Origin: CAVVNP01 sp963800235
GTDB taxonomy: Bacteria > Actinomycetota > Acidimicrobiia > Acidimicrobiales > Iamiaceae
NCBI GenBank assembly: GCA_963800235.1
Contig: CAWDAD010000002.1
Span: 62,001 to 126,000, forward strand
Length of the DNA: 64,000 bases
Direction of reading: 5' to 3'
Shown piece after piece: positions 34,915-43,510 of the stretch; the stretch's first letter is position 1, and each line of letters begins with the position of its first letter. The notes under the pieces are model-generated. The model did no database searches, had not been told where the DNA came from, and worked only from the letters and a program-made list of their open reading frames with translations. The translations under genes and the position numbers were made by a program.

Positions 34915-35862
34915 TCAGCCGCCGGGGACGATGCCGAGCTCGAAGCTGTCGGGCTCGTAGGCGTTCCAGGGGTCGGCCCGCACCAGCTCGTCGAGCTTGC
35001 GGGCGTCGTCGCCCACCAGGATGCGCCACTGGTTGGCCCGGACCCCGTTCAGGATGACGGTGGCCGCCTCGGCCGCCGAGGTCGGGGCGGTGTCGCGGAA
35101 CATGTCGCCCAGGTTCTCGACGATCGAGCGGACGGCGTCGTCGTCGAGGCTCTCGGCGGGCAGGCCCCGGTTGGCCAGCATGGTGCGGGTCTCGGCCAGC
35201 TCGTCGGCGCTCAGCTCGGCGCTGGCGCCGTGCACCGAGCGGCTGTTGTTCACGATGTCGGTGCCGATGTGGCCGGGCATCACCACCGAGGCGTGGACGT
35301 GGGGGGCGTTGACCCGGAAGTCCTCGAGCAGGGCCTCGGTGAACCCCTTCACCGCGAACTTGGCCGTGCTGTAGGCGGTGTGGGGGACCCCGTGGCCGAG
35401 GATGGCCCAGAAGCCGTTGACGCTGCTGGTGTTGATCAGGTGGGCCTCGTCGGCGGCGACCAGCAGCGGGACGAAGGCCCGACAGCAGTGGTAGACGCCG
35501 CCCCAGTCGATGGCGAAGGTGCGGTCCCACTCCTCGCGATCGACCTTCAGGAAGCTGCCGCCCCCGCCGACCCCGGCGTTGTTGAACAGCAGGTGGAGGT
35601 GGTCGGTGCCGTGCTGGTCGAGCACCTCGTCGCGGAAGGCCTCGACGGCGGTCTCGTCGGACACGTCGCAGCGGTGGGCGGTGACGGCGACCCCGTCGGC
35701 TCCCTCGGCCACGGCGCGCTTGGCGGTCGCCTCGGCGTTGTCGAGGTTCACGTCGCAGGTGGCGACCGAGCAGCCCTCGGCAGCGAGCTGCAGGACCAGC
35801 TCCCGACCCATGCCGGTGCCGCCGCCGGTGACCACGGCCAGCTTCCCCTCGAAGGACTCCAT
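34915..35862 (-). CDS. Short-chain dehydrogenase/reductase, long form
   Basis: A 315-residue SDR: TGGGTGMGRELVLQL, CDVNLDNAEAT (Asp after strand 2 favours NAD), NNAGVGGGGSF, catalytic Ser pair in TSSVNG and Tyr-x-x-x-Lys as YSTAK (about 165). The C-terminal extension of 60 residues (FRDTAPTSAAEAATVILNGVRANQWRIL) is shared by SDRs annotated as acetoin or steroid dehydrogenases in actinobacteria. GAGGAG precedes the ATG. It converges on the other SDR. Confidence 0.9.
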   Translation of the reverse strand: MESFEGKLAVVTGGGTGMGRELVLQLAAEGCSVATCDVNLDNAEATAKRAVAEGADGVAVTAHRCDVSDETAVEAFRDEVLDQHGTDHLHLLFNNAGVGGGGSFLKVDREEWDRTFAIDWGGVYHCCRAFVPLLVAADEAHLINTSSVNGFWAILGHGVPHTAYSTAKFAVKGFTEALLEDFRVNAPHVHASVVMPGHIGTDIVNNSRSVHGASAELSADELAETRTMLANRGLPAESLDDDAVRSIVENLGDMFRDTAPTSAAEAATVILNGVRANQWRILVGDDARKLDELVRADPWNAYEPDSFELGIVPGG

Positions 35863-35940
35863 CGTCGGCGCTCCTCTGCTCGGCGTGCGCGCCGGCCGAC
35901 GCTACCGGGAGGATCCGACGCCTGCCGCGGGCGCCGGTCG

Positions 35941-36006
35941 CTCGGAGCCGGCCGTTCGGAGCGGGTCGTTCGGAGCCGGTGTTCGGAGCCGGACGTTCGG
36001 AGCCGG
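35941..36006. repeat. Five-copy 14-nt tandem array
   Basis: The unit CGTTCGGAGCCGGT recurs with CGGAGC starting at 35943, 35957, 35971, 35984 and 35998, that is, spacing 14, 14, 13 and 14 nt with a few substitutions. It lies between the stop of the 899-residue protein gene (36011) and the start of the SDR, both read on the minus strand. The unit is not palindromic. Confidence 0.85.
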
Positions 36007-36010
36007 TCGG

Positions 36011-38710
36011 TCAGGGCTCGCCCAGCACCACCCGCTCGAACAGGTCGAAGGTCCGGTCGGCCAGGTGTCCCCAGTCGAGCTCGGCCCGCCGGGTCGCGGC
36101 GGCGGCGCGCGCCCCGGCGAGGACCTCGGGGGTCAGCTCGTCGACGGTGGCGGCCACCGCCCCGGCGGTGTGGCCGGCGGGGATGCCCGACCCACCCAGC
36201 GCCTCCACCAGGTACCCCCAGTCCGAGCGCAGCGCCGGCAGGCCGAGCCCGACGGCATCGGCGGCGGCGCCGGTGGCCAGCATCTCGCCGGCGGGATCGA
36301 AGACCAGCGCCAGCACGTCGCAGGTCGCCAGCCGCGTCGCGTAGGTGGGCCGGTCGACCATCCGGTACCGCTCGGCGACGGCGATGCGGGGATCGTCGGG
36401 CACCACGTCGTCCGGACCGAGCGACCAGCACACCAGCTCGACGTCGTCGCGCCGGCTGGCCGCCACCCCGTCGAGCACCGCCTGCACCAACTTCTCGGCC
36501 CGGGGGGCGCCGACCACCCCGATGCGCAGCTTGCCGGAGGTGAGCCCGAGGCGGCGCTCGGCGTCGGCCCGGTCGGGGAGCCCGGCCCGCCGCCAGAGGT
36601 CGCCGAAGTGGCCGTGGGCGATGACCTCGTGCCGGCAGTCGGGACGGAACGGGTACCGCTCCCGCATCAGCCGCTCGCCCCATCCGCTGTGGTGGATCAC
36701 CCCGTCGACCGCCTCGGCCCACGCCGCGTAGATCGGGTCGTAGACCTCGGCCCGCTTCTCGTGGGGGGTGAGGTTGTGGGCGGTCCAGACGACGGGCACG
36801 CCGTGGTCGACCAGGTCGTCGATGATCGCCCGGTGGGCGGCGAGGTCGTCGAAGGCCAGCCACTCGGGCCAGTGCAGGTGCAGCAGGTCGAGGTGCGCGA
36901 AGCCGGGGTCGGGGTCGACGTCCCACCCCACCGGTGAGCGGCGGTCGACCACCCGGCCGGCCAACGGCCCGTAGAGGGACTGGTGGTAGTGGTGGCCGTG
37001 GGCGGTCGAGGCGACCCGCAGCCGGGGCGTCACCCGGGCGGTGTAGGCCAGCTCGGTCGCCGGGTCGAGGTCGATCTGGTGGACGCGGGCCAGCTCGCAC
37101 CAGGGGGTCCGCCACTCGGCGAGGCCGTCGACGACGACCGTCGTGGCGCGGTGGGGGGTGGCGCAGGTCCACTCGACGTCGAGCGGCCGGTCCGGCACCT
37201 CGGGCACGGCCAGGCTCACGGCGGCCGGCGGCCGGTCGAAGGTCAGGCGGTCCTCGAGCACCAGCGATCGGCGCTCGACGCGGAAGGTCGCCGTGCGGCT
37301 GCCGGCCAGCGGCGGCCCGGGATCGTCGCCGTCGAGGCCCTTGCCCGACTGGGCCAGCTCGTCCCAGGCGGCGGTGACCCCACCCGGCCGGTGGTCGACG
37401 GCGGCCGGCACGCCGCCGGCGGTGTACCGGCCGAGCCCGTCGAGCACGAGCGGCGTCCAGCAGGGCAGGTCGCGGTCGACCGGCACCTCCCAGGTGCCCG
37501 GTTGGCGCGGGGCGGGCAGGTAGTGGCTGCGGGTCGTCCCGACGAAGGGCAGGATCAGGTCGGCCCCCGGGCTGCGGTGGGCCCACACCCCCGCGGGGCG
37601 GTCGTCCTCGAACCCGATCCAGCGGTCCTGCGGGGGGTAGGCGCCGGCGGAGTCCGCCGGGGTCAGATCGGGGGGAGCGGCACGGAGGACCACCGCCGCC
37701 CACGCCACCTTCCCCAGGAGGTCGAAGGTGAGCTGGAGCCGGCGGGCCGGCCCCCGGTAGCCGTCCTGGGACCGGTGCCGGTGGGCGGTGGAGACGCCGT
37801 CGGGGTCGAAGCCGGCCAGCACCGTCCGGGCGGCGTCGACCGCTCGCCGCAACCAGTGCCCCCGGCCCTCGGCGTCGCCGGCCCGGCCGGAGGCGAGGGC
37901 GTGGGCGGCCAGCTCGAGGGTGAGGGCGGCGCCGAGGTCGCCGGTCGAGCGCCCCCACGCCACCGCGGTGCCGTCGCGGGCGCCGACGGCGCGCACCAGG
38001 TCGAGGGCAGCGTCGAAGCCGTCCTGCCACAGCGGACCGATGCGCTCGGCCAGCGGCTCGCAGAAGAGCCAGACGTCGGCGGTGTAGATGTCGTACCGGC
38101 CGACGTGGTCGTGGCTGTCGTCCAGGGCGCGCCGGCGGTTCTCGCCGAGCAGGTCGACCACCCGGGCCACCAGCCGGTCGAGGGTGCCGTCGTCCTCCGC
38201 CAGGCCGAGCCGGTGCCGGCCCAGCTCGCAGCGGGCCAGCACGGCGGCGTAGTTCCGGGGCAGCACCCCGGCGTCGAGCAGCTCCAGCCAGTCGGAGCTG
38301 TCGACGGCCCGCCCGAGCTCGGCGAGCTGGTCGTCCGAGAAGCCCTCGGTCAGCGGGTTGTCGGTGAAGGTGCCCGTGCGGGCCAGGGTCTCGGCGATCC
38401 GGTAGGAGAAGAAGGTGTGGGTCGACGAACCGTCCACCCGGGCCAGCAGGGTGCGCAGCACGTCGTCGACGGGCCGGCCGGCCAGGGTGGCGATCCCGGC
38501 GTCGGCCAGGTGGGTCAGCGTGAAGCACAGGTCGGCCCGCACGTCGGCGGCGACCCCGTGCCCGGCGAACGTGCGCGGCAGGTCCCAGTCCGGCAGGTGG
38601 TGCTGCTCCGCCGCCTCGACCTGCTCGACGGTGAACCCCACCAGCACCTCGGCCAGGTCGGCGGCGGTGATCGACGAGGTCGGGGCGGGCAGGCCGGTCG
38701 GTTCGCTCAC
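36011..38710 (-). CDS. Large two-part protein: alpha-helical carbohydrate-active-like domain plus GT-B glycosyltransferase
   Basis: An 899-residue protein without signal peptide or membrane helix. The C-terminal 300 residues form a glycosyltransferase of GT-B type: LDLLHLHWPEWLAF and VVWTAHNLTPHEKR, as in family 4 and related enzymes, then GVIHHSGWGERLM, KLRIGVVGAPRAEKLV (start of the second Rossmann domain) and LGLPALRSDWGY. The first 370 residues are helical with repeated Trp/Asp/Tyr motifs (YDIYTADVWLFCEPLAE; VAWGRSTGDLGAALTLELAAHAL) that recall (alpha/alpha)6 enzymes such as DUF2264 proteins, followed by a beta-rich section (about 380-590) as in those families. This order of parts in one chain is unusual. 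GTG start. It lies 51 nt downstream of an alcohol dehydrogenase gene on the same strand. Confidence 0.7.
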   Translation of the reverse strand: MSEPTGLPAPTSSITAADLAEVLVGFTVEQVEAAEQHHLPDWDLPRTFAGHGVAADVRADLCFTLTHLADAGIATLAGRPVDDVLRTLLARVDGSSTHTFFSYRIAETLARTGTFTDNPLTEGFSDDQLAELGRAVDSSDWLELLDAGVLPRNYAAVLARCELGRHRLGLAEDDGTLDRLVARVVDLLGENRRRALDDSHDHVGRYDIYTADVWLFCEPLAERIGPLWQDGFDAALDLVRAVGARDGTAVAWGRSTGDLGAALTLELAAHALASGRAGDAEGRGHWLRRAVDAARTVLAGFDPDGVSTAHRHRSQDGYRGPARRLQLTFDLLGKVAWAAVVLRAAPPDLTPADSAGAYPPQDRWIGFEDDRPAGVWAHRSPGADLILPFVGTTRSHYLPAPRQPGTWEVPVDRDLPCWTPLVLDGLGRYTAGGVPAAVDHRPGGVTAAWDELAQSGKGLDGDDPGPPLAGSRTATFRVERRSLVLEDRLTFDRPPAAVSLAVPEVPDRPLDVEWTCATPHRATTVVVDGLAEWRTPWCELARVHQIDLDPATELAYTARVTPRLRVASTAHGHHYHQSLYGPLAGRVVDRRSPVGWDVDPDPGFAHLDLLHLHWPEWLAFDDLAAHRAIIDDLVDHGVPVVWTAHNLTPHEKRAEVYDPIYAAWAEAVDGVIHHSGWGERLMRERYPFRPDCRHEVIAHGHFGDLWRRAGLPDRADAERRLGLTSGKLRIGVVGAPRAEKLVQAVLDGVAASRRDDVELVCWSLGPDDVVPDDPRIAVAERYRMVDRPTYATRLATCDVLALVFDPAGEMLATGAAADAVGLGLPALRSDWGYLVEALGGSGIPAGHTAGAVAATVDELTPEVLAGARAAAATRRAELDWGHLADRTFDLFERVVLGEP

Positions 38711-38761
38711 CCGGGCGAGTCCAGCAGACGACGCTCGTGCCGACGGCGGCCGGCGGCGGGT

Positions 38762-39766
38762 TCAGCGATCGACGTGGAGCACCGCGGCGCCGTTGACCCG
38801 GTCGCCGGCCAGGTCCTCCAGGGCCCGGTCGGCCCGATCCAGCGGGTAGGCGACGGTGGTGGGCCGGATCGGGATCTCGGCGGCGATGCGCAGGAACTGC
38901 TCGCCGTCGGCCCGGGTGTTGGCGGTGACGCTGCGGACCTGGCGCTCCTGGAACAGGTCGTCCTGGTAGTTCAGCGGCGGGACGTCGCTCAGGTGGATGC
39001 CGGCGATGGCGAGGGTGCCCCCACGGTCGAGGGCCCGCATCGCCACGGGGACCAGGTCACCCACCGGGGCGAAGAGGATGGCGGCGTCGAGCGGCTCGGG
39101 CGGTTCGTCGTACGCGCCCCCGGCGCTGGCCGCGCCCAGGTCGAGCGCCAGCCGCCGGGCCTCCTCCGACCGGGTGAGCACGTGGACCGTGGCGCCCTGG
39201 TGCAGCGCGACCTGGGCGGCCAGGTGGGCCGAGCCGCCGAACCCGTAGATGCCGAGCTTCCCGCCCTCGGGCAGGTCGGCCCGGCGGAGCGCCCGGTAGC
39301 CGATGATGCCGGCGCAGAGCAGCGGCGCCGCCTCCTGGTCGTCGAACACGTCGGGCAGGGCGTAGGCGAAGGCCTCGGGCACCACCGCCCGCTCGGCGTA
39401 GCCCCCGTCCGCGTCCCACCCGGTGAAGCGGGGATCGATGCACAGGTTCTCGTCGCCCCGCCGGCAGAACCGGCAGACCCCGCAGGTGTGGCGCAACCAG
39501 GCGATGCCGACCCGATCGCCGACGGCGAACCGATCGCAGCCCTCGCCGAGGCCGGCGACGTGGCCGACGACCTCGTGGCCCGGCACGACCCGGGGGCGGC
39601 GGGGGTCGAGGTCGCCCTCGGCCAGGTGCAGGTCGGTCCGGCACACCCCGCAGACGTGGACCTCGACCAGCACCTCACCCGGTCCGGGCTGCGGGTCGGC
39701 CCGCTCGCCCCAGCGGAGGGGGTGCCGATCGACCGGCCTCGGCTCCTCGACCCACCAGCAGCGCAT
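38762..39766 (-). CDS. Zinc-dependent alcohol dehydrogenase
   Basis: A 334-residue medium-chain dehydrogenase. The catalytic zinc ligands are the Cys in VCGVCRTDLH (about 39-42) and the His-Glu in VVPGHEVVGHV; the structural zinc is held by four Cys in CGVCRFCRRGDENLC. The NAD(P) fold begins GKLGIYGFGGSAHLAAQVAL. The pattern CRTDLHLAEGDL with DPRRPRVVPGHEVVG is that of the AdhA/zinc-alcohol dehydrogenase group acting on small alcohols or aldehydes. The ATG is preceded by a TAGACC element 6 nt upstream. It may be co-transcribed with the 899-residue protein. Confidence 0.92.
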   Translation of the reverse strand: MRCWWVEEPRPVDRHPLRWGERADPQPGPGEVLVEVHVCGVCRTDLHLAEGDLDPRRPRVVPGHEVVGHVAGLGEGCDRFAVGDRVGIAWLRHTCGVCRFCRRGDENLCIDPRFTGWDADGGYAERAVVPEAFAYALPDVFDDQEAAPLLCAGIIGYRALRRADLPEGGKLGIYGFGGSAHLAAQVALHQGATVHVLTRSEEARRLALDLGAASAGGAYDEPPEPLDAAILFAPVGDLVPVAMRALDRGGTLAIAGIHLSDVPPLNYQDDLFQERQVRSVTANTRADGEQFLRIAAEIPIRPTTVAYPLDRADRALEDLAGDRVNGAAVLHVDR

Positions 39767-39853
39767 GGTCCCGGTCTAGGCCGTCCGCCGCCCGGTTGCG
39801 ACCCGCCGTCTTCCCTTCGACGCGGCCGCGGCGGCCGGTGCCAGGCTGCGTCG

Positions 39854-40636
39854 GTGCTGAACCCGCCGACCCAGTACGCCACGGACGAGAACCTCCGGGC
39901 CCGCCAGCGGCTCTGGGCGCACCAGGACGAGCCGTCCGACCTCCACGGCTGGGTGATCGACCTGGCCGGGGTCCGACCCGGGCACCGCCTGCTCGACCTC
40001 GGGTGCGGCAACGGCGAGTACCTGCGCCGGCTGGCGCCCACCGGGGCCGAGGCCGTCGGGTGCGATCTGTCGCTCGGCATGCTCGGGTCGGTCCCCCGTC
40101 CCGCGGGTGAGCGGCTGGTGAACGGCGACGCCCAGCGCCTGCCCTTCGCCACCGACGCCTTCGACGTCGTCCTGGCGCCGCACATGCTGTACCACGTGCC
40201 CGACCGACCGGCGGCCGCCCACGAGCTGCGGCGGGTGCTCCGGGCCGGCGGCACCTGCGTGGCGGTGACCAACGGCGCCGGCCACCTGCGGGCCTTGCGC
40301 GAGCTGGTCGAGGCCTCGGTCCGCCGTGTCACACCGGAGTGGGAGATGCGCAACCCGTCGACCCACGCCTTCAGCCTGGAGAACGGCGACCGCCCGCTCG
40401 CCGACGCGTTCGCGTCGGTCGAGGTCGTGCGCCCCGGACGCCCGGCGACCGTGCGCCTGACCGATGCCGCCACCGCCGCCGACTACGTCGCCAGCGTCGC
40501 CGACCACTACCAGCCCGAGACCGACCGGCCCTGGGCCGAGGTGGTGGCCGACGTCCGACGGTCCGTCCAGGCGACGATCGACGCCGACGGCTCCTTCCTC
40601 GTCGGCGGCGACACCGGCGCCTTCGTCTGCTCCTGA
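39854..40636 (+). CDS. SAM-dependent methyltransferase, UbiE/Methyltransf_11 type
   Basis: A 260-residue methyltransferase with SAM motif HRLLDLGCGNGEYLRRL (about 46-62), VGCDLSLGML for the acidic ribose contact, GDAQRLPFATDAFDVVLAPHMLYHVPD (motif II/III) and ELRRVLRAGGTCVAVTNG. The short N-terminus beginning LNPPTQYATDENLRARQRLWAHQ is often found in this group of actinobacterial methyltransferases. The start is GTG. It is divergent from the alcohol dehydrogenase with 87 bp between them. The substrate is unknown. Confidence 0.85.
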   Translation: MLNPPTQYATDENLRARQRLWAHQDEPSDLHGWVIDLAGVRPGHRLLDLGCGNGEYLRRLAPTGAEAVGCDLSLGMLGSVPRPAGERLVNGDAQRLPFATDAFDVVLAPHMLYHVPDRPAAAHELRRVLRAGGTCVAVTNGAGHLRALRELVEASVRRVTPEWEMRNPSTHAFSLENGDRPLADAFASVEVVRPGRPATVRLTDAATAADYVASVADHYQPETDRPWAEVVADVRRSVQATIDADGSFLVGGDTGAFVCS

Positions 40637-40692
40637 GGCACCGCCCGACCGCCGCTCGGCGCCATGGCGACGCCGGCCCGGCGGCCCGGCCG

Positions 40693-41217
40693 TCACCCGC
40701 CGAGGGGCAGCCGTTCGACCGGTGACCACCGTCGGTCGGCGATGTCGGTGGCGAACAGCGTCACCGCCGTCACCTCGCACGCCAGGAGCGCCGGGGACCC
40801 GAGTGCCTCCTCCACCTCGGCCACGAGCCGATCCTGCGCCGGCCCGGCGGCGACCTGGCCGACGGTGAGGTGGGGCCGGATGTCGCCGAAGCGGCCGCCG
40901 TAGGGCGGGTAGGCGGGGAAGGCGGCCCAGACCGCCCGGGTCAGGGCCTCGAACCGGGCCGCGGGCTCGGGGCGGAGGAACACCGCGTCGGGGAACGTGT
41001 CGACCGCGTCGAGGGAGAAGGAGAACGGCTCCTGGTCGGCCAGCGCGCCCCCCAGGAGGCGGCGATCGGCCGGGTCCAACGGCACCGGGCGGAAGGGGTA
41101 GAGCACGGTGACGTGGGCCGGCATGCCGTACCGGGCGATCGGGTCGTGGGCCCGGCGCCACCCGCCCACCACCGGCTCGGCGGCAGGGACCTCGACCACC
41201 AGCGCCGACCGCGTCAC
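40693..41217 (-). CDS. 2H phosphoesterase (2'-5' RNA ligase-like)
   Basis: A 174-residue protein with both catalytic His motifs of the 2H superfamily, HVTVLYPF (about 35) and HLTVGQV (about 114), spaced as in 2'-5' RNA ligase/ThpR-like cyclic phosphodiesterases. It probably hydrolyses a cyclic nucleotide end, but the physiological substrate is unknown. Convergent with the methyltransferase. Confidence 0.83.
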   Translation of the reverse strand: MTRSALVVEVPAAEPVVGGWRRAHDPIARYGMPAHVTVLYPFRPVPLDPADRRLLGGALADQEPFSFSLDAVDTFPDAVFLRPEPAARFEALTRAVWAAFPAYPPYGGRFGDIRPHLTVGQVAAGPAQDRLVAEVEEALGSPALLACEVTAVTLFATDIADRRWSPVERLPLGG

Positions 41218-41341
41218 GCCGACGATGGTCGCGCACCGGGTCAGGCGGCGGGCCCGCCGCGAGCTGCCCCTTCCGCCGGCGGCGGCGCAGACCTACCCTC
41301 GTGGGCACCGGGCGAAGCACATCACTGGAGGTGATGTCGTC

Positions 41342-41632
41342 ATGCGAATGATGCTGCGTGTCGTCATGGACACGGAGAAGACCAACCAACTGGTGCAGGC
41401 GGGCACCATGGGCCCGACCATCGAGGGGATCCTCGGGAAGCTGCAGCCGGAGGCGGCCTACTTCCACGCCGATGGCGGTGGCCGGGCCTTCACGCTGGTG
41501 GTCGACGCCCCCGACGGCGCCGCGCTGCCGGGCTTGGCCGAGCCGATGTGGCTCGAGCTCGGCGCCACGGTCGAGGCCATCCCGGTGATGGACGCAGACG
41601 AGCTCGGCGAGGGCCTGTCGCGCCTCGGCTGA
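41342..41632 (+). CDS. Small dimeric alpha-beta-barrel-like protein (DUF3303-like)
   Basis: A 96-residue protein starting MRMMLRVVMDTEKTNQLVQ and with core EAAYFHADGGGRAFTLVVDA and a C-terminal WLELGATVEAIPVMDADELGEGL. The ferredoxin-like alternation and length suit DUF3303 or muconolactone isomerase-type dimeric barrels. GGAGGTGAT lies 9 nt before the ATG. Function unknown. Confidence 0.7.
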   Translation: MRMMLRVVMDTEKTNQLVQAGTMGPTIEGILGKLQPEAAYFHADGGGRAFTLVVDAPDGAALPGLAEPMWLELGATVEAIPVMDADELGEGLSRLG

Positions 41633-41698
41633 TCGAGGGAGCACGTAGCGGGAACGACCCTGCGAGGGGCCGCGTCGGCCCACTCCCTCATCGCCGCT

Positions 41699-41746
41699 TA
41701 TGACATACTTGTCGGATCGCAAGATCGGATGCACAAGTTTGGCATA
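41699..41746 (+). promoter_or_regulatory. Inverted repeat overlapping the start of the second AlbA_2-type gene
   Basis: TATGACATACTTGT (41699-41712) and ACAAGTTTGGCATA (41733-41746) match as inverted arms at 12 of 14 positions, 20 nt apart; inner GGATC/GATC elements extend the symmetry. The first arm contains the ATG start. It is AT-rich against its surroundings and may be an operator or a leader hairpin that covers the start. Confidence 0.5.
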
Positions 41747-43370
41747 TCCTCTGTTCCACCCGCGCCGCCTCGGTGACCTGCCCGGCCTGCTCAGCCCCGA
41801 GGAGTTCGCTCGGGAGTTCCCCGGCGAGGACGAGTACGTCGAGCTGAAGCAGGGCGTGTCGACGGCCCGCCTCCAGGAGGCTGCCGTCGCGTTCTCGAAC
41901 GCTGATGGCGGCGTGCTGATCGCCGGGGTGGCCCCAGACAATCGCGTCCTCGGAGTGACCCAGCCGGGTGAGAAGGCGAAGGACATCCACCAAGCGATGC
42001 GCCAGGTGCAGAGCGCAGGTCGCTACGACATCCATCAGCTCATCGTCGGCGACGCCACCTTGCTCGTGGTCTCCATCGCTCGTCGTCACGAAGGCTTTGC
42101 GCAGACCTCATCGGGTGCCGTGCTCATGCGCCGGGGCGCCAGCAACGTGGCCCTGCTCGGCGCGGACCTGTCCCGCTTCCTGTCCCGTCGGAGCTTCCAG
42201 AGCTTCGAGACCACACCGACGGGCGTCCTCCTCGAGGACGTAGACGAGGTGTTGCTGGCCGGACTCAGTGACGCGTTCGAGTGGCGTGACACCGACCTGG
42301 GGGAGCGGTTGAGCGAGGCCGGTCTGATCACGACCGAAGCCGGAGACCATGTTCTGACGGTCGCCGGGGCCCTCTTGCTCCTCAACGCGCCCGAAGTGGT
42401 CGGAGGCCGTCCCTACATCGACCTGCGCCGCTACGCAGCCAGGGAACCCGACCCCGACAAGACCTGGGAGGTGAGAGGTCCCGTCAACCTGCAGGTCGAA
42501 CAGGCGACGGCTGACCTCATGGCGGAGCTGGGATCGGTCAGTGCGATCGTGGGGGTGCGGCGCGTCGAGATGCCGCGGATCCCGCAGCGGGTGATCCGAG
42601 AGGCGATGGCAAACGCCGTCGCTCATCGCTCGTACGAACACGCCGGCACGGCCATCCGTGTGGACATCACCCCGACCCACGTCACCATCACCTCTCCCGG
42701 CACCCTCCCCGAACCGGTCACCCTCGAGAACATCCGGTTCCAACAGGCAGCCCGCAACGATCGCCTGCTGAGAGCCCTGCGACGGTTCAACCTGGCCGAG
42801 GACAAGGGCAAGGGCATCGACCGCATGGAGGACGACATGGCGGCCGAGCTCCTCCAGCCCCCGGAGTTCGCCGAGGACGGTGGGTTCTTCTCTGTCACCC
42901 TGAGGATCGGAGGCGCGGTCACACCCCGGGAACGGGCCTGGGTTCGCGGTCTGATCCAGGCCGGTCGCCTGGAGCCCCGTGCAGCGACCGTCGTGGTGTC
43001 GGTGGCTCGCGAAGGATCGATCACCAACGGTGACGTCCGCTCGTTGCTCGACATCGACAGTGTGCAGGCTCGATCCATCCTGCAGGACCTGGTCACCGAG
43101 GGCGTCCTCGTCCAGCGCGGCGAACGCGGCGGGTCCCAATACCTCATCGCCCCCGACCTCGGCGTGCCCGCCCGGATCCGTCACACCGACACCGAGCTCG
43201 ACCAGATCGCCCTCGAGCTCGCCAGCCAGGGACCCATCACCAACGCAGCCCTCCGAGACCGCACCGGCCTCGACCGCTCCGAAGCCCTCAAGGTCCTGCG
43301 CCGACTCGTCGACCGCGGTCAGCTCGTCCAGCGCGGTGAACGACGAGGAACCCGGTACCACGTGCCCTGA
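41700..43370 (+). CDS. AlbA_2 (Schlafen-type) and HATPase domain protein, putative transcriptional regulator, copy 2
   Basis: A 556-residue protein built like the one at 19918. AlbA_2 domain (about 25-150): DEYVELKQGVSTARLQEAAVAFSNADGGVLIAGVAPD. ATP-binding GHKL-like region (about 280-400): RIPQRVIREAMANAVAHRSYEH with the N-box Asn, and FNLAEDKGKGIDRMEDDM. The C-terminal 150 residues carry two winged-helix segments (ITNGDVRSLLDIDSVQARSILQDLVTEGVL and ITNAALRDRTGLDRSEALKVLRRLVDRGQL), each followed by a QRGERxGxxY wing. The second winged helix makes it a likely DNA-binding regulator. The ATG is inside a palindrome; no other ATG or GTG is available before the AlbA_2 core. Confidence 0.8.
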   Translation: MTYLSDRKIGCTSLAYPLFHPRRLGDLPGLLSPEEFAREFPGEDEYVELKQGVSTARLQEAAVAFSNADGGVLIAGVAPDNRVLGVTQPGEKAKDIHQAMRQVQSAGRYDIHQLIVGDATLLVVSIARRHEGFAQTSSGAVLMRRGASNVALLGADLSRFLSRRSFQSFETTPTGVLLEDVDEVLLAGLSDAFEWRDTDLGERLSEAGLITTEAGDHVLTVAGALLLLNAPEVVGGRPYIDLRRYAAREPDPDKTWEVRGPVNLQVEQATADLMAELGSVSAIVGVRRVEMPRIPQRVIREAMANAVAHRSYEHAGTAIRVDITPTHVTITSPGTLPEPVTLENIRFQQAARNDRLLRALRRFNLAEDKGKGIDRMEDDMAAELLQPPEFAEDGGFFSVTLRIGGAVTPRERAWVRGLIQAGRLEPRAATVVVSVAREGSITNGDVRSLLDIDSVQARSILQDLVTEGVLVQRGERGGSQYLIAPDLGVPARIRHTDTELDQIALELASQGPITNAALRDRTGLDRSEALKVLRRLVDRGQLVQRGERRGTRYHVP

Positions 43371-43510
43371 GCGAGTCGAGAGGTCACTGGAGTCGCCCAT
43401 CTCACCCGGACCTCTGCGCTGCGACGGGGACAACTCGCACGCCGTCAGACCCAGACCCGGCGTGGTGGGAGGCGTGCATGAGCGCCCCGCTTCAGTGGTG
43501 ACGGTCGAGC

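Noticed and set aside
36983..40636. A 1217-codon open frame on the plus strand, antisense to the 899-residue protein and the alcohol dehydrogenase
   Set aside because: Composition is low-complexity Gly/Arg/Val-rich with no fold motifs, as expected for a mirror frame in very GC-rich DNA. Only its 3' end from 39854 is a real gene, which starts there.
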